Below the pieces are notes generated by a model that was not told the origin of the DNA, ran no database searches, and saw only the letters and a program-made list of their open reading frames with translations. A program made the position numbers and the translations under genes. A stretch of DNA of 64,000 bases. Source: K23-9 sp964460665. Its GTDB lineage: Bacteria; Planctomycetota; Planctomycetia; Pirellulales; Pirellulaceae. The stretch spans positions 20,974 through 84,973 of the forward strand of contig CAYWSL010000004.1 in NCBI GenBank assembly GCA_964460665.1, read 5' to 3'. Positions 1-8,187 of this stretch are shown in pieces (the stretch's first letter is position 1; each line of letters begins with the position of its first letter).

Positions 1-666
1 ATCGGCGGCAGTCACGATGGAAAAGAGATTGGAATTGGTAGTGAGAAATTTCTCATCGGCCGTAGCGAGTCCTGCCAGCTTCGTCCCAAGAGCGAATCGG
101 TCAGTCGCAAACACTGCATCTTGGTGCTTCGTGAAAACCGATTGCTGGTTCAAGACCTAAAGAGTCGCAACGGGACTTACATCAACGAGAAGCGATTGCC
201 AGCGGACAAGGCAAAGGTACTGAAACCTGGCGATGAACTTCGGGTTGGCAAACTGAAGTTTGAAGTATTGATCGAACATGGCCTGCAGGGTGCCAAGAAG
301 CCACAGGTGGCGGACGTTGGTGACGCGGCAGCGAGAACAGTGGAAGCGGCTGGCGAAAGCAAATTCGAGGCAGTCGATGTCGGATCGTGGCTGGACGAAG
401 CCGATCAAATCGATCGCGTACGCAAACTATCTGATCCAGAGACTCGTCAGTTCAAGATCGAAGAGTCCCAAAAACAAGGCGACTCAGAGGAAGACAGCAC
501 CGAGTTGTCCGTCGATGATTCAGCTGAGCTTGAAAAGGCCAAGAGGAAACGCCCAGACAAGAAGGCCAAGCCTGGTAAACTTCCTGCAAGCGCAAAGAAA
601 ACGTTGAAAGACTCTTCACGCGATGCCGCTGATGATGCGTTGAAACGATTCTTTAGCGGTCGCTAA
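1..666 (+). CDS. FHA-domain protein, 5' end outside the window
   Basis: The frame is open from base 1, so the true start lies upstream; 221 codons are visible. The first ~75 residues carry the forkhead-associated signature: a GRS turn (LIGRSESCQL), then SVSRKHC, then the RNGTYIN turn. FHA domains bind phosphothreonine peptides, so the protein probably reads serine/threonine kinase signalling, which is abundant in planctomycetes. The remaining ~130 residues look disordered: an acidic part followed by a Lys-rich tail (KRKRPDKKAKPGK). No membrane segment is visible in this part. It precedes an ECF sigma operon on the same strand, with 68 nt between. The partner kinase cannot be named from this sequence. 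Confidence 0.85.
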   Translation: MGGSHDGKEIGIGSEKFLIGRSESCQLRPKSESVSRKHCILVLRENRLLVQDLKSRNGTYINEKRLPADKAKVLKPGDELRVGKLKFEVLIEHGLQGAKKPQVADVGDAAARTVEAAGESKFEAVDVGSWLDEADQIDRVRKLSDPETRQFKIEESQKQGDSEEDSTELSVDDSAELEKAKRKRPDKKAKPGKLPASAKKTLKDSSRDAADDALKRFFSGR

Positions 667-734
667 GAACGTTTTTTGATGATTCGATCTGTTTGCTGCT
701 GCGTTTGTTAGTCGCAAAAAAAGGAATTGGATTC

Positions 735-1301
735 ATGACTGATTCGAACGCCATCTTGGCGGAACGATTTCGGCAGAACGACCCGCAAGCGTTTTCGCAA
801 TTGTTCGGTCGCTACCATGAAATGGTTTTCAACCTTTGTCTGCGAATGCTGCATCACCGGCAGGATGCAGAAGACGTAACGCAAGAAACGTTTTCACGCG
901 TTGCCCGATACATTCATCGCTGGGACACACGGCGCCCGCTGGAACCTTGGTTGGTCACAATTGCGGGCAACCGCTGCCGGACGCATCTCGCTCGGCGCAG
1001 CTCCAATCAAGCGTTGTCGCTGATCTGCGAACCAACTTCTAGCGTTTCCATCCAGCAGCAAGACGCCGATACGCTTCGCGAAGAAGTTCACCTAGGAATC
1101 TCTCTGCTTCCCGACAAGCAGCGAATGGCGTTCAGTTTGTTTCATGAACAATCGATGAGCTACGACGAAATCGCCGCGGTTTTGGGATGTCCGGTCGGCA
1201 CCGCCAAAACCTGGGTTCGCCGAGCCCGCATGAACTTAATGAAACGCCTACAAGACCGTGATGTTGTGCAAACCTCGTCCAGCAAAGGAGTCGCCAAATG
1301 A
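735..1301 (+). CDS. ECF-family RNA polymerase sigma factor
   Basis: A 188-residue sigma-70 family protein of extracytoplasmic-function size. Region 2 is seen at about residues 24-55 (YHEMVFNLCLRML, then DAEDVTQETF). Region 4 is at about 118-165, with the helix-turn-helix MSYDEIAAVLGCPVGTAKTW. I chose the ATG at 735 because an AAGGA Shine-Dalgarno lies 9 nt upstream; an earlier start at 693 would add 14 unconserved residues. The stop overlaps the next ATG by 4 nt (ATGA), giving translational coupling to a zinc-finger membrane protein that is probably its anti-sigma factor. The promoter targets are unknown; autoregulation is the usual pattern but was not tested. Confidence 0.93.
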   Translation: MTDSNAILAERFRQNDPQAFSQLFGRYHEMVFNLCLRMLHHRQDAEDVTQETFSRVARYIHRWDTRRPLEPWLVTIAGNRCRTHLARRSSNQALSLICEPTSSVSIQQQDADTLREEVHLGISLLPDKQRMAFSLFHEQSMSYDEIAAVLGCPVGTAKTWVRRARMNLMKRLQDRDVVQTSSSKGVAK

Positions 1302-1903
1302 ATTGCAACGACTTCAACGAATGGCTTCAAACCGAATTAGATTCTCGATTGGATCTACGGCTGCCGCCGGAGCATCGCCAGCACTATCACCAGTGTGACG
1401 CGTGTCGCGGGCAGCTGGATGCCTGGAACCACATCGCTTGCGTGTTACCCAAAGATTCATCACCGCGTGTGCAAGTCGGGCCCGCCGATCACCAAGGCTT
1501 GCCGTGGCTGACCGGCGTATCGGTGTTAGCCATCGCAGGCTTGCTGGCACTGCTGATCTTTGGCTCGTATCTGAATCCCAACTCGACCATCACAAACCAG
1601 CCCACCAGTACAAAGTCGGTCGCGATGGTCACGGCAGATGTTAGTACCAGCCCGACCAAGACCGATTTGGACCAGCAACCCAAGACGCCTTCAGACGGCG
1701 CCCCTGTTGCAGCCGATGTTGTTTCTAACATCGACGCCACCAACTTTTGGCAACGTGTTCAAGAGCGTGACTGGATTCAGCGCACCATGCCAACCGTGAT
1801 GCCGACAGTCCAGTCAATACAAGACGGTGTGGCACCGATTGGTCGTTCCTTTGTCGACGTCGTCCGCATTCTTACGACTGGTGGGCGCGAAACCCCTTCT
1901 TAG
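1298..1903 (+). CDS. Zinc-finger (ZAS-like) membrane anti-sigma factor
   Basis: A 201-residue protein overlapping the ECF sigma gene by 4 nt. The N-terminal segment has the anti-sigma zinc motif H-x3-C-x2-C (H29, C33, C36), followed by one transmembrane helix at about 71-91 (VLAIAGLLALLIFGS). The C-terminal ~110 residues are low-complexity and Thr/Pro-rich and would lie outside the cytoplasm. By family knowledge, ZAS-type anti-sigma factors hold the cognate sigma at the membrane until a signal releases it. The 4-nt overlap supports equimolar synthesis. The cytoplasmic domain is short, so binding strength cannot be judged from sequence. Confidence 0.85.
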   Translation: MNCNDFNEWLQTELDSRLDLRLPPEHRQHYHQCDACRGQLDAWNHIACVLPKDSSPRVQVGPADHQGLPWLTGVSVLAIAGLLALLIFGSYLNPNSTITNQPTSTKSVAMVTADVSTSPTKTDLDQQPKTPSDGAPVAADVVSNIDATNFWQRVQERDWIQRTMPTVMPTVQSIQDGVAPIGRSFVDVVRILTTGGRETPS

Positions 1904-1912
1904 AGAACCGTC

Positions 1913-4318
1913 ATGATGATCAATCGATTCGCTGTGAGACTTCGATCCTTTCTGGTTTTGATCGGTTTGTCGCTCGCGTTTCAGACGGGGAATCTGAGTG
2001 CTGAAGAAGTCATCCTGCTAAAGAACGGTTTGTCCTCGACCGGTACGATCTTTGGCCAAGCTGCGATGACCAAGAACCCGTTTGCCGCGGCAGCGAATAA
2101 CGGAGGCGCCGAGCCAATCATCATGGTCGATGATGGTTTGCGCCGCCTGTACATGTACAGACGCGGCATGGTTAACGGAGACCCCAAGCCAGCGCGTGGG
2201 ATCGATCGCACCATCGAATTTGGATTCAAGCCGCCGCAAACCGGAAAAATCATTGCTGGGCTGGGCCCGCTACTGGGTGTTTCGCCGTTCAATAAGTATG
2301 GCCGTCGCGCGGTCAGGCTTAGCAGCAAGGAAGGCCCCATTTCGGTCTTGCAGGGAATCTCCGAACTGAATTCACGGTACGCGAAAGTCGAAGGGCTGAA
2401 GGATCGCCCGTCATACATTTGGGACATGCGTGTCGCTAGCAGTTCATTGGACTCGGCCACACTTCGAGCCATCTTTGACCAACGCGTCAAGCGTCCAGGT
2501 TTGACGCCAGAACAACGCTTTGACACACGACTGGATCACGTCCGATTCTTTATCGAAGCAGAACGCTTTGGTGATGCCCGAGCAGAGTTGCGTGCTCTGA
2601 TCAAAGAGTTCCCTGACGCGAAAGACATGCAGGCGAAGATGGTTCGGATCACCGAACTGGAGGCGCAAAAGCTAATCACCGAAGCCGAAGACCGAGTCAA
2701 GATCGGTCAAGAACAGTTCGCAAGGAAAATTTTGGCCGCCTTCCAACCGCAGAATGTTGGTCGTGTCACACGAGCGAAGGTTCAGCAGGTGGTCGGCGAT
2801 CTGAGCCAAAAGAAAAAGGATCGCGACGGAACACTTGCCAAACTGAAAGCACACATCGGCCAATTGGATCCGGGACAAGCAGCCGCACTGGGCGGAATCG
2901 TTGCCGAGATCGAAGCGAACCTGTCTATGGCAACCTTCGTTCGCCTAGCAGACTACAACTTGCAGTCCGAAGTCGCGACCGTCCCAGTGGGTAGCAAAGT
3001 CGCTCTAGCGATTAGCGGCTGGCTGCTGGGACAAGGACAGGGCATTCAAAACTTAAGCGTCGCAACGTCTATGATTCAGGTGCGCGAATTGGCTCGCGAG
3101 TACCTGGGCTGTGACAATGCTGTGCGGCGAAAAGCCATTTTGGATGAGCTTTCAAATCTGGAAGGTGCACAGCCGGAATACGTTTCGCGGATCCTGCCAC
3201 AGATGAAACCGCCCAAAGAGCTTTCTGACGACAGCGCACACCAAATCGTCGCTGGCATGTACACGGTCGATTTGGCTGACCCACAGCAATCCAAGATCGC
3301 GCCACGCTATGTAATCCAACTGCCACCCGAATACGATCCGCTTCGCGAATACCCCTGCATCTTGGCATTGCATCCGCCCACCGGAACGCCTGAGCAACAA
3401 TTGGATTGGTGGGCCGGTCAGTACAACTCGGGGCTGGGTTTTCGCAGCGGACATGCAACACGCAACGGCTACATCGTCGTCGCTCCGGTGTGGACGCGAC
3501 CGGGCCAAAGCGTTTACGAATACACACCGCGCGAGCATCAACGCGTTTTGGTTTCGCTTCGCGATGCGATGCGACGGACATCGATCGACGCAGACAAGGT
3601 GTTCATTGTCGGTCACGGCGAAGGCGGCACGGCAGCTTGGGACATCGCCGTTTCACACCCCGATCATTGGGCGGGCGTGATCCCGATCAGCAGCAATCCA
3701 GGCAAAACGATCATACATTATTCTGCCAATTGTGAACATGTACCCATCTACACTGTCAATGGCCAACTCGATCGCGTCCACACTGACAACAACTACAGGT
3801 TCAGCGGAATCCTGGACGACTACTTGAACGTACGTGCCGACGCGATGGTTGTGTTCTATCGCGGCTGGGGTTTTGGTTTCTTTTATGACGAAATTCACTA
3901 CCTGTTTGACTGGATGAATGTTGCGCTGCATCGACGCAAAGCCATTCCGCAAAAACTGAATAACGTATCGATGCGCGAAGGCGACGATTACTTCTGGTGG
4001 TTGGAAATGGACGGCATGAAAGAAGGCACTACCATCAATCCCATTTTATGGGATCAGGCCGAACGAATCCGTGGAAAGAAGATTGACGCCACCGTCGGCG
4101 CCAATAATTCCATCCGCATCAACCAAGCACCGGCCGAACGGTTCATGATTTGGATGCGGCCTGACATGGGAATCGATCTGAATAAACGGATCACACTTCA
4201 CCTTGGCACACGCTCGGTTGGCCACGTCTACGGCGGTGGCATTGCTGTGATGCTGGAAGACGCACGCCAACGAGCCGATCGCAAACGCCCGTTCTGGACA
4301 CGCAGATCCCTGCCGTAG
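1913..4318 (+). CDS. Large secreted alpha/beta-hydrolase-fold protein lacking the nucleophile Ser
   Basis: An 801-residue protein with a signal peptide (about 1-30, hydrophobic core FLVLIGLSLAF). Residues ~190-270 are helical and TPR-like (FGDARAELRALIKEFPDAKD). A feruloyl-esterase / PHB-depolymerase-like alpha/beta-hydrolase domain follows at ~460-660 (RYVIQLPPEYDPL, CILALHPP). The nucleophile elbow, expected as G-x-S-x-G, reads GHGEGG at residues 567-572, so Gly569 stands where Ser should be. The codon is GGC at 3617-3619. The fold therefore looks intact but classical serine hydrolysis should not work. It follows the sigma/anti-sigma pair by 9 nt and is probably in the same operon. Substrate unknown; the Ser position rests on motif alignment by eye. 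Confidence 0.85.
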   Translation: MMINRFAVRLRSFLVLIGLSLAFQTGNLSAEEVILLKNGLSSTGTIFGQAAMTKNPFAAAANNGGAEPIIMVDDGLRRLYMYRRGMVNGDPKPARGIDRTIEFGFKPPQTGKIIAGLGPLLGVSPFNKYGRRAVRLSSKEGPISVLQGISELNSRYAKVEGLKDRPSYIWDMRVASSSLDSATLRAIFDQRVKRPGLTPEQRFDTRLDHVRFFIEAERFGDARAELRALIKEFPDAKDMQAKMVRITELEAQKLITEAEDRVKIGQEQFARKILAAFQPQNVGRVTRAKVQQVVGDLSQKKKDRDGTLAKLKAHIGQLDPGQAAALGGIVAEIEANLSMATFVRLADYNLQSEVATVPVGSKVALAISGWLLGQGQGIQNLSVATSMIQVRELAREYLGCDNAVRRKAILDELSNLEGAQPEYVSRILPQMKPPKELSDDSAHQIVAGMYTVDLADPQQSKIAPRYVIQLPPEYDPLREYPCILALHPPTGTPEQQLDWWAGQYNSGLGFRSGHATRNGYIVVAPVWTRPGQSVYEYTPREHQRVLVSLRDAMRRTSIDADKVFIVGHGEGGTAAWDIAVSHPDHWAGVIPISSNPGKTIIHYSANCEHVPIYTVNGQLDRVHTDNNYRFSGILDDYLNVRADAMVVFYRGWGFGFFYDEIHYLFDWMNVALHRRKAIPQKLNNVSMREGDDYFWWLEMDGMKEGTTINPILWDQAERIRGKKIDATVGANNSIRINQAPAERFMIWMRPDMGIDLNKRITLHLGTRSVGHVYGGGIAVMLEDARQRADRKRPFWTRRSLP

Positions 4319-4550
4319 ACGCAACGCCTGCCTTCGCAGTCGCACGCAAAAACTTGCCGCGACATCCAATCGCGTAAAATCGTAAAAGCGCCGCCTGTTT
4401 CTCGCTACCGCAGGCTCGGCAAGCCTACAATCTAAGCTTCAGTTCCTGCCCTTTCAGAGACTGTGACTTTTGCTTTGCGAGCGGCAAGGCGCCAACAGAA
4501 AGCATGTTGGGAAGACTCACAGTGTCTTTACGAAACCCCGAGGTGTTATT

Positions 4551-5477
4551 GTGAAGCGACGTGACTTTTTAGCGACGAATGTTCTACTAGCTGGCACTGT
4601 GGCCGCCGCTCAAAACGCAACCTCACACAGCGCAAGCGCGCAAGAGAAACCGCAAGGCCAACCCGCCACGACAGACGCGAAACAATCACGCGTTCGGCAA
4701 AGCGTCATGGGCTGGTGCTTCAACCCGATGGATCCAATCAAGCTTGCCAAACACTGCAAAGAAATCGGCTTAGAAGCAATCGAAGGTATCCCCTCGAAAC
4801 ACTACGATGCAGTCACCAAGATCGGCCTGAAGATATCTTTGGTCAGCAGCCACGGGTTTGCGAAAGGCCCAGTCGACCCTGACAATCACGCCGAAGTTGA
4901 AAAGAAACTTCGCGAAGGAATCGATTTGGCCGTCAAATACGGCGCGCCCAACGTGATCACATTCACGGGCATGCGCAAGGAAGGCATCAGTGACACAGCC
5001 GCACGCAAGAACTGCCTGGACTGCTGGAAACGCGTTCTTCCCTACGCTGAACAAAATGGAATCGGGTTGGTTCTGGAACACTTGAACAGCGAAGAACACT
5101 TGGACAAAGACGGCAAGGTTCATCCGATGAAGGGACACCCTGGATATTGGGGGGATGATCTACACCTTTGCGCTGATCTAGTGAAATCGGTCGGATCGGA
5201 CAGTTTCAAATTGTTGTTTGATATCTACCACGTGCAAATTATGAACGGCGACTTGATCCGAAATATCAACCGCTATCAAGACCTAGTGGGCCACTATCAC
5301 ACCGCGGGAAATCCGGGTCGCAAAGAATTGGATGATACGCAAGAAATCAACTATCCGCCGGTCATTCGTGCGATAATGAAAACAGGTTACACCGGCTTCA
5401 TCGCGCAAGAATTCATCCCAACATCGGACGACCCGATCGCGTCGTTGAAACAGGCCTATGAGCTGTGCAATGTCTAG
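4551..5477 (+). CDS. Tat-exported hydroxypyruvate-isomerase-like TIM-barrel protein
   Basis: 308 residues. I chose the GTG at 4551 because a GAGG Shine-Dalgarno sits just upstream and the product then starts with a twin-arginine signal (VKRRDFLATNVLLAGT). The mature part matches the xylose-isomerase-like / hydroxypyruvate isomerase fold: GLEAIEGIP near the first strand, a metal-ligand Glu in LVLEHLNS, FDIYHVQ, and a C-terminal Glu in AQEFIPT. Such proteins bind a divalent metal and isomerise or epimerise small sugars. In planctomycetes many are exported to the periplasm. The exact substrate cannot be read from sequence. It appears to be a single transcription unit, with 282 nt of non-coding DNA behind it. 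Confidence 0.85.
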   Translation: MKRRDFLATNVLLAGTVAAAQNATSHSASAQEKPQGQPATTDAKQSRVRQSVMGWCFNPMDPIKLAKHCKEIGLEAIEGIPSKHYDAVTKIGLKISLVSSHGFAKGPVDPDNHAEVEKKLREGIDLAVKYGAPNVITFTGMRKEGISDTAARKNCLDCWKRVLPYAEQNGIGLVLEHLNSEEHLDKDGKVHPMKGHPGYWGDDLHLCADLVKSVGSDSFKLLFDIYHVQIMNGDLIRNINRYQDLVGHYHTAGNPGRKELDDTQEINYPPVIRAIMKTGYTGFIAQEFIPTSDDPIASLKQAYELCNV

Positions 5478-5555
5478 CGGTTTGTCTAACGGTTTTGTTG
5501 ATACCAACAACAAATTCACTGACTTCGGATCTTGGCCGCAAGAATAGGGTAACGG

Positions 5556-5735
5556 TTACGACAGTATCAGGGGGAACCCGATGTCGACAAAGGTGTCTAA
5601 GTGATTGACGCCTTGATTGCCGATATTTTCAGAAGCGATTTTGCCAACCCCACCTGCCAAGATTCCCACCTGCACGTGAGGCACCGTCAGTGGTGCCGGA
5701 TCACTAACTACACTAGCCGAACGAGATAGAAACAC
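5556..5735 (-). other. Short minus-strand open frame with protein-like composition, possible relic
   Basis: In the 282-nt gap before the next gene the minus strand is open for 73 codons, between a TGA at 5778-5780 and a TAA at 5556-5558. A GTG start at 5735 would give 59 residues. The translation is rich in well-ordered segments (for example VPHVQVGILAGGVG and VNHLDTFVDIGFPL) and poor in Arg/Ser shadow character. No clear Shine-Dalgarno or family was recognised. It could be the 3' relic of a lost gene, a small protein, or chance. Confidence 0.3.
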
Positions 5736-5759
5736 TTCGTTGCTTTCTCGTTTTCGATC

Positions 5760-8051
5760 ATGAAACCCATCTCTGGATCAAACGAAAGCCAATCAAACGT
5801 TCCAGGCAATTCAGTGCCTAAGGAAACGGCCGCTAAAGATCCATTTGCATCCACTTCAATCAGCCAGGAAGACTTTCAGCGACTGGGAGTTCGCCCACAG
5901 GAATTTCGCCCGTCGGTCATTCGCCGCGCGGCCGCGCGCTGTAGCAGAATTCTTGCGAAACGACAGCTTGAAAAACCGGCCGACCATACTGACGTTCAGC
6001 TAACCCGGATTGCCACGTCGGCTTATCGATTGATGGACCCGCGCAAGCGAGCCAATTCACAGCAGCGTGTGCATGTCGGGCGAATCATGCCCAACGCATT
6101 GACGTTTGCCAGCCGCACACGGTTCTCCGTTGGTGACAGTGATCGATCCGACCGGCCGATCACCGAACCGTTTAGATTAAAAACTCGGACCAACGAAGAC
6201 CCGGCAGACGTCGTCGAACTGGCTACAGGATTGGACCTAGACAACCAGCTATCACAAAGCCTGACGTCGGACGACATCCTTCAGCGCGGTTGGTTTCAAA
6301 ATCAATGGCTGCGTTTTAAGCAAAGCCGTGCTGCTGTGCCGCTAGCGCTAGCCTTGAGCGTCTTGTTTGTCGCCAACGTGTACACATGGTACGCCTGGCG
6401 AAGCCAAACAGCGTCAACCGAAACCGTCGCAGCCAGCTCAGAAACGGTTGCGCCAACTCCGACAGTTGCCAACGTCCCGGCTAACGTCCCAGTCGATGCT
6501 CCGCCGTTGGAATCATCGGTCGCGGTGAAGCAGNNNNNNNNNNNNNNNNNNNNNNNNNNNNNNNNNNNNNNNNNNNNNNNNNNNNNNNNNNNNNNNNNNN
6601 NNNNNNNNNNNNNNNNNNNNNNNNNNNNNNNNNTGAAGCAGGCGGTAGACGTTGAAGTTGCACCAACCGACTTGGCTAACAACCCCATCGTCGAATCAGC
6701 GAAGCCAATCACAGAAACGGTAGCCGTAGAAAACGCAACCGTAGAAAACACCGAGCCCATCTCGGTAGCGGTTCCTCCGCTACCCACCGTCGCCGTTTCA
6801 AAATCGGTCGACAAACAGCCACCAGAACCGTCTCCTCCGCCAATCCCGACGGAAACAGATACGCCCTCCATTCCTTTGGAAACACCCCCGATACCAACAT
6901 CAACCGATCCTGACTCTGCTGCGCCGGAACCGGCCATGCTCGCAGACGTTTCGCCTAGCGTTAAAGATCCTGCAGACTCCAGTACTGCAGACTCCAGTAC
7001 TGGCGACGAATCAATGGCAAAAGATGCCGCTGGGGAGTCATCCCAGCCCTATTTGGATGATCCGTTCGCAGCGCTTGCTAGCCCCGCCCACGAAACTGAT
7101 CCAAAGATGGAAACTGCGGCACCTGAAATAGTGCCGGCAAGCAAGTCGCCAGTTCCATCAACTGACTTGGCCGATGACTTGCGAGAGCGTCTGACCAACT
7201 TGGTCCCCGCGCTGTCGCGTCCGATTGCTGAAGACAATGTTAGCGAAGTCATTCGACAGCTTTCCGACTTAGAAAGCGAGCAGACGATCGGGTCTGACGA
7301 TTTCTGGGTAGCCCGGATGATGATTGCCGAAGTCACTTGGTTATCCGGCGACTGCGATCGAGTGGTCGATCAGCTACAGCCACTCGCAGACAATTACCAC
7401 GTCGCTTTGGCGGACATCCTGACACAAAGCTACATCGGGGCGCCGAAGTTCATTGAATCCGAAGCGGCTCACGACCAACGATTCAACAACGGACTGAACC
7501 TGTGCGAACGTCTTCTAATAGGGGAACAGTTCGATCTGCTGGATTCAGTCATCGATGCGATGCAGCCTTCGCTAAACTTCTTTGACGATCCGCTTCGCCG
7601 CGCATTGGTCAGACAAGTCGACGATTCCGGCGAACAAATGAATCGTTTGCGAAAATCGGCAACGCCAGCCCTGGATGATCCAGAGGACAGCGACGTTAGC
7701 AAAAGCACAGCGGGAATCGCTGGCCGCTATCTGTGCTTGATGCGACGTCAGTGGTCCGACGGCCTGCAGTGGCTGGCAAAGGGCAGCGATGCACGACTTG
7801 CCAATGTAGCTCAGCAGGAACTTGAACTTGGTGACGATCCCAAGCCGAAAGACGTTGCGGACCTTGGTGAAAAATGGCTTGCCGTGGCTTCCCGAATGGA
7901 AGGTCGCCAAGGCGAATCGATTCGGTTGCACGCCATCGAATTGTTTCAGCGAGCGATGATCGACGCAGAAACATTGTTGAAGTTAGAGCTTCAACGTCTG
8001 ATCGAGTCGGAACAAAAAGAGCTACCGTCGTATTTGCGTTCGACGATTTAG
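5760..8051 (+). CDS. Membrane-anchored Pro/Thr-rich protein with weak J-like N-terminus, interrupted by gap
   Basis: About 763 codons as drawn. Residues ~35-105 (FQRLGVRPQEF, IRRAAARCSRIL, AYRLMDPRKRA) weakly resemble the degenerate J-like domain found in planctomycete signalling proteins. One transmembrane helix lies at ~190-208 (VPLALALSVLFVANVYTWY). A long Pro/Thr/Val-rich linker follows, which includes the 100-N gap and a duplicated 15-bp unit encoding ADSST twice (about 6970-7000). The C-terminal ~300 residues are helical and have no recognised domain. Removing the N tract plus the 8-nt flank duplication (108 nt) keeps the frame, so the gene is probably intact and 36 codons shorter than drawn. 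Function unknown. Confidence 0.75.
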   Translation: MKPISGSNESQSNVPGNSVPKETAAKDPFASTSISQEDFQRLGVRPQEFRPSVIRRAAARCSRILAKRQLEKPADHTDVQLTRIATSAYRLMDPRKRANSQQRVHVGRIMPNALTFASRTRFSVGDSDRSDRPITEPFRLKTRTNEDPADVVELATGLDLDNQLSQSLTSDDILQRGWFQNQWLRFKQSRAAVPLALALSVLFVANVYTWYAWRSQTASTETVAASSETVAPTPTVANVPANVPVDAPPLESSVAVKQXXXXXXXXXXXXXXXXXXXXXXXXXXXXXXXXXXKQAVDVEVAPTDLANNPIVESAKPITETVAVENATVENTEPISVAVPPLPTVAVSKSVDKQPPEPSPPPIPTETDTPSIPLETPPIPTSTDPDSAAPEPAMLADVSPSVKDPADSSTADSSTGDESMAKDAAGESSQPYLDDPFAALASPAHETDPKMETAAPEIVPASKSPVPSTDLADDLRERLTNLVPALSRPIAEDNVSEVIRQLSDLESEQTIGSDDFWVARMMIAEVTWLSGDCDRVVDQLQPLADNYHVALADILTQSYIGAPKFIESEAAHDQRFNNGLNLCERLLIGEQFDLLDSVIDAMQPSLNFFDDPLRRALVRQVDDSGEQMNRLRKSATPALDDPEDSDVSKSTAGIAGRYLCLMRRQWSDGLQWLAKGSDARLANVAQQELELGDDPKPKDVADLGEKWLAVASRMEGRQGESIRLHAIELFQRAMIDAETLLKLELQRLIESEQKELPSYLRSTI
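6534..6633. other. Assembly gap (100 N) flanked by an 8-nt duplication
   Basis: Exactly 100 N. The last 8 nt before the gap (TGAAGCAG) are identical to the first 8 nt after it. Collapsing the duplicate gives AVKQAVDVEV in frame with both sides. A fixed 100-N length is a common scaffolding placeholder, so the real gap size is unknown and may be negative. Confidence 0.95.
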
Positions 8052-8126
8052 TTCACTTCGCTAAGCGAATGTTGAGTGTGGCCGAACGCTCCGCGATCGG
8101 TGCGCCACTGATCCGACCACGCTGAG

Positions 8127-8181
8127 GGATTATGAGTGGGATTAAGAAAATCAGGCTGGCGCTGCATCCAACTCGTAATCC
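8127..8181. terminator. Possible imperfect hairpin between convergent genes
   Basis: GGATTATGAGT at 8127-8137 can pair with ACTCGTAATCC at 8171-8181 (one G-U pair). It lies between the ends of two converging genes. The loop is long (33 nt) and there is no clear U-tract, so termination is only a possibility. Confidence 0.25.
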
Positions 8182-8187
8182 TACTCT

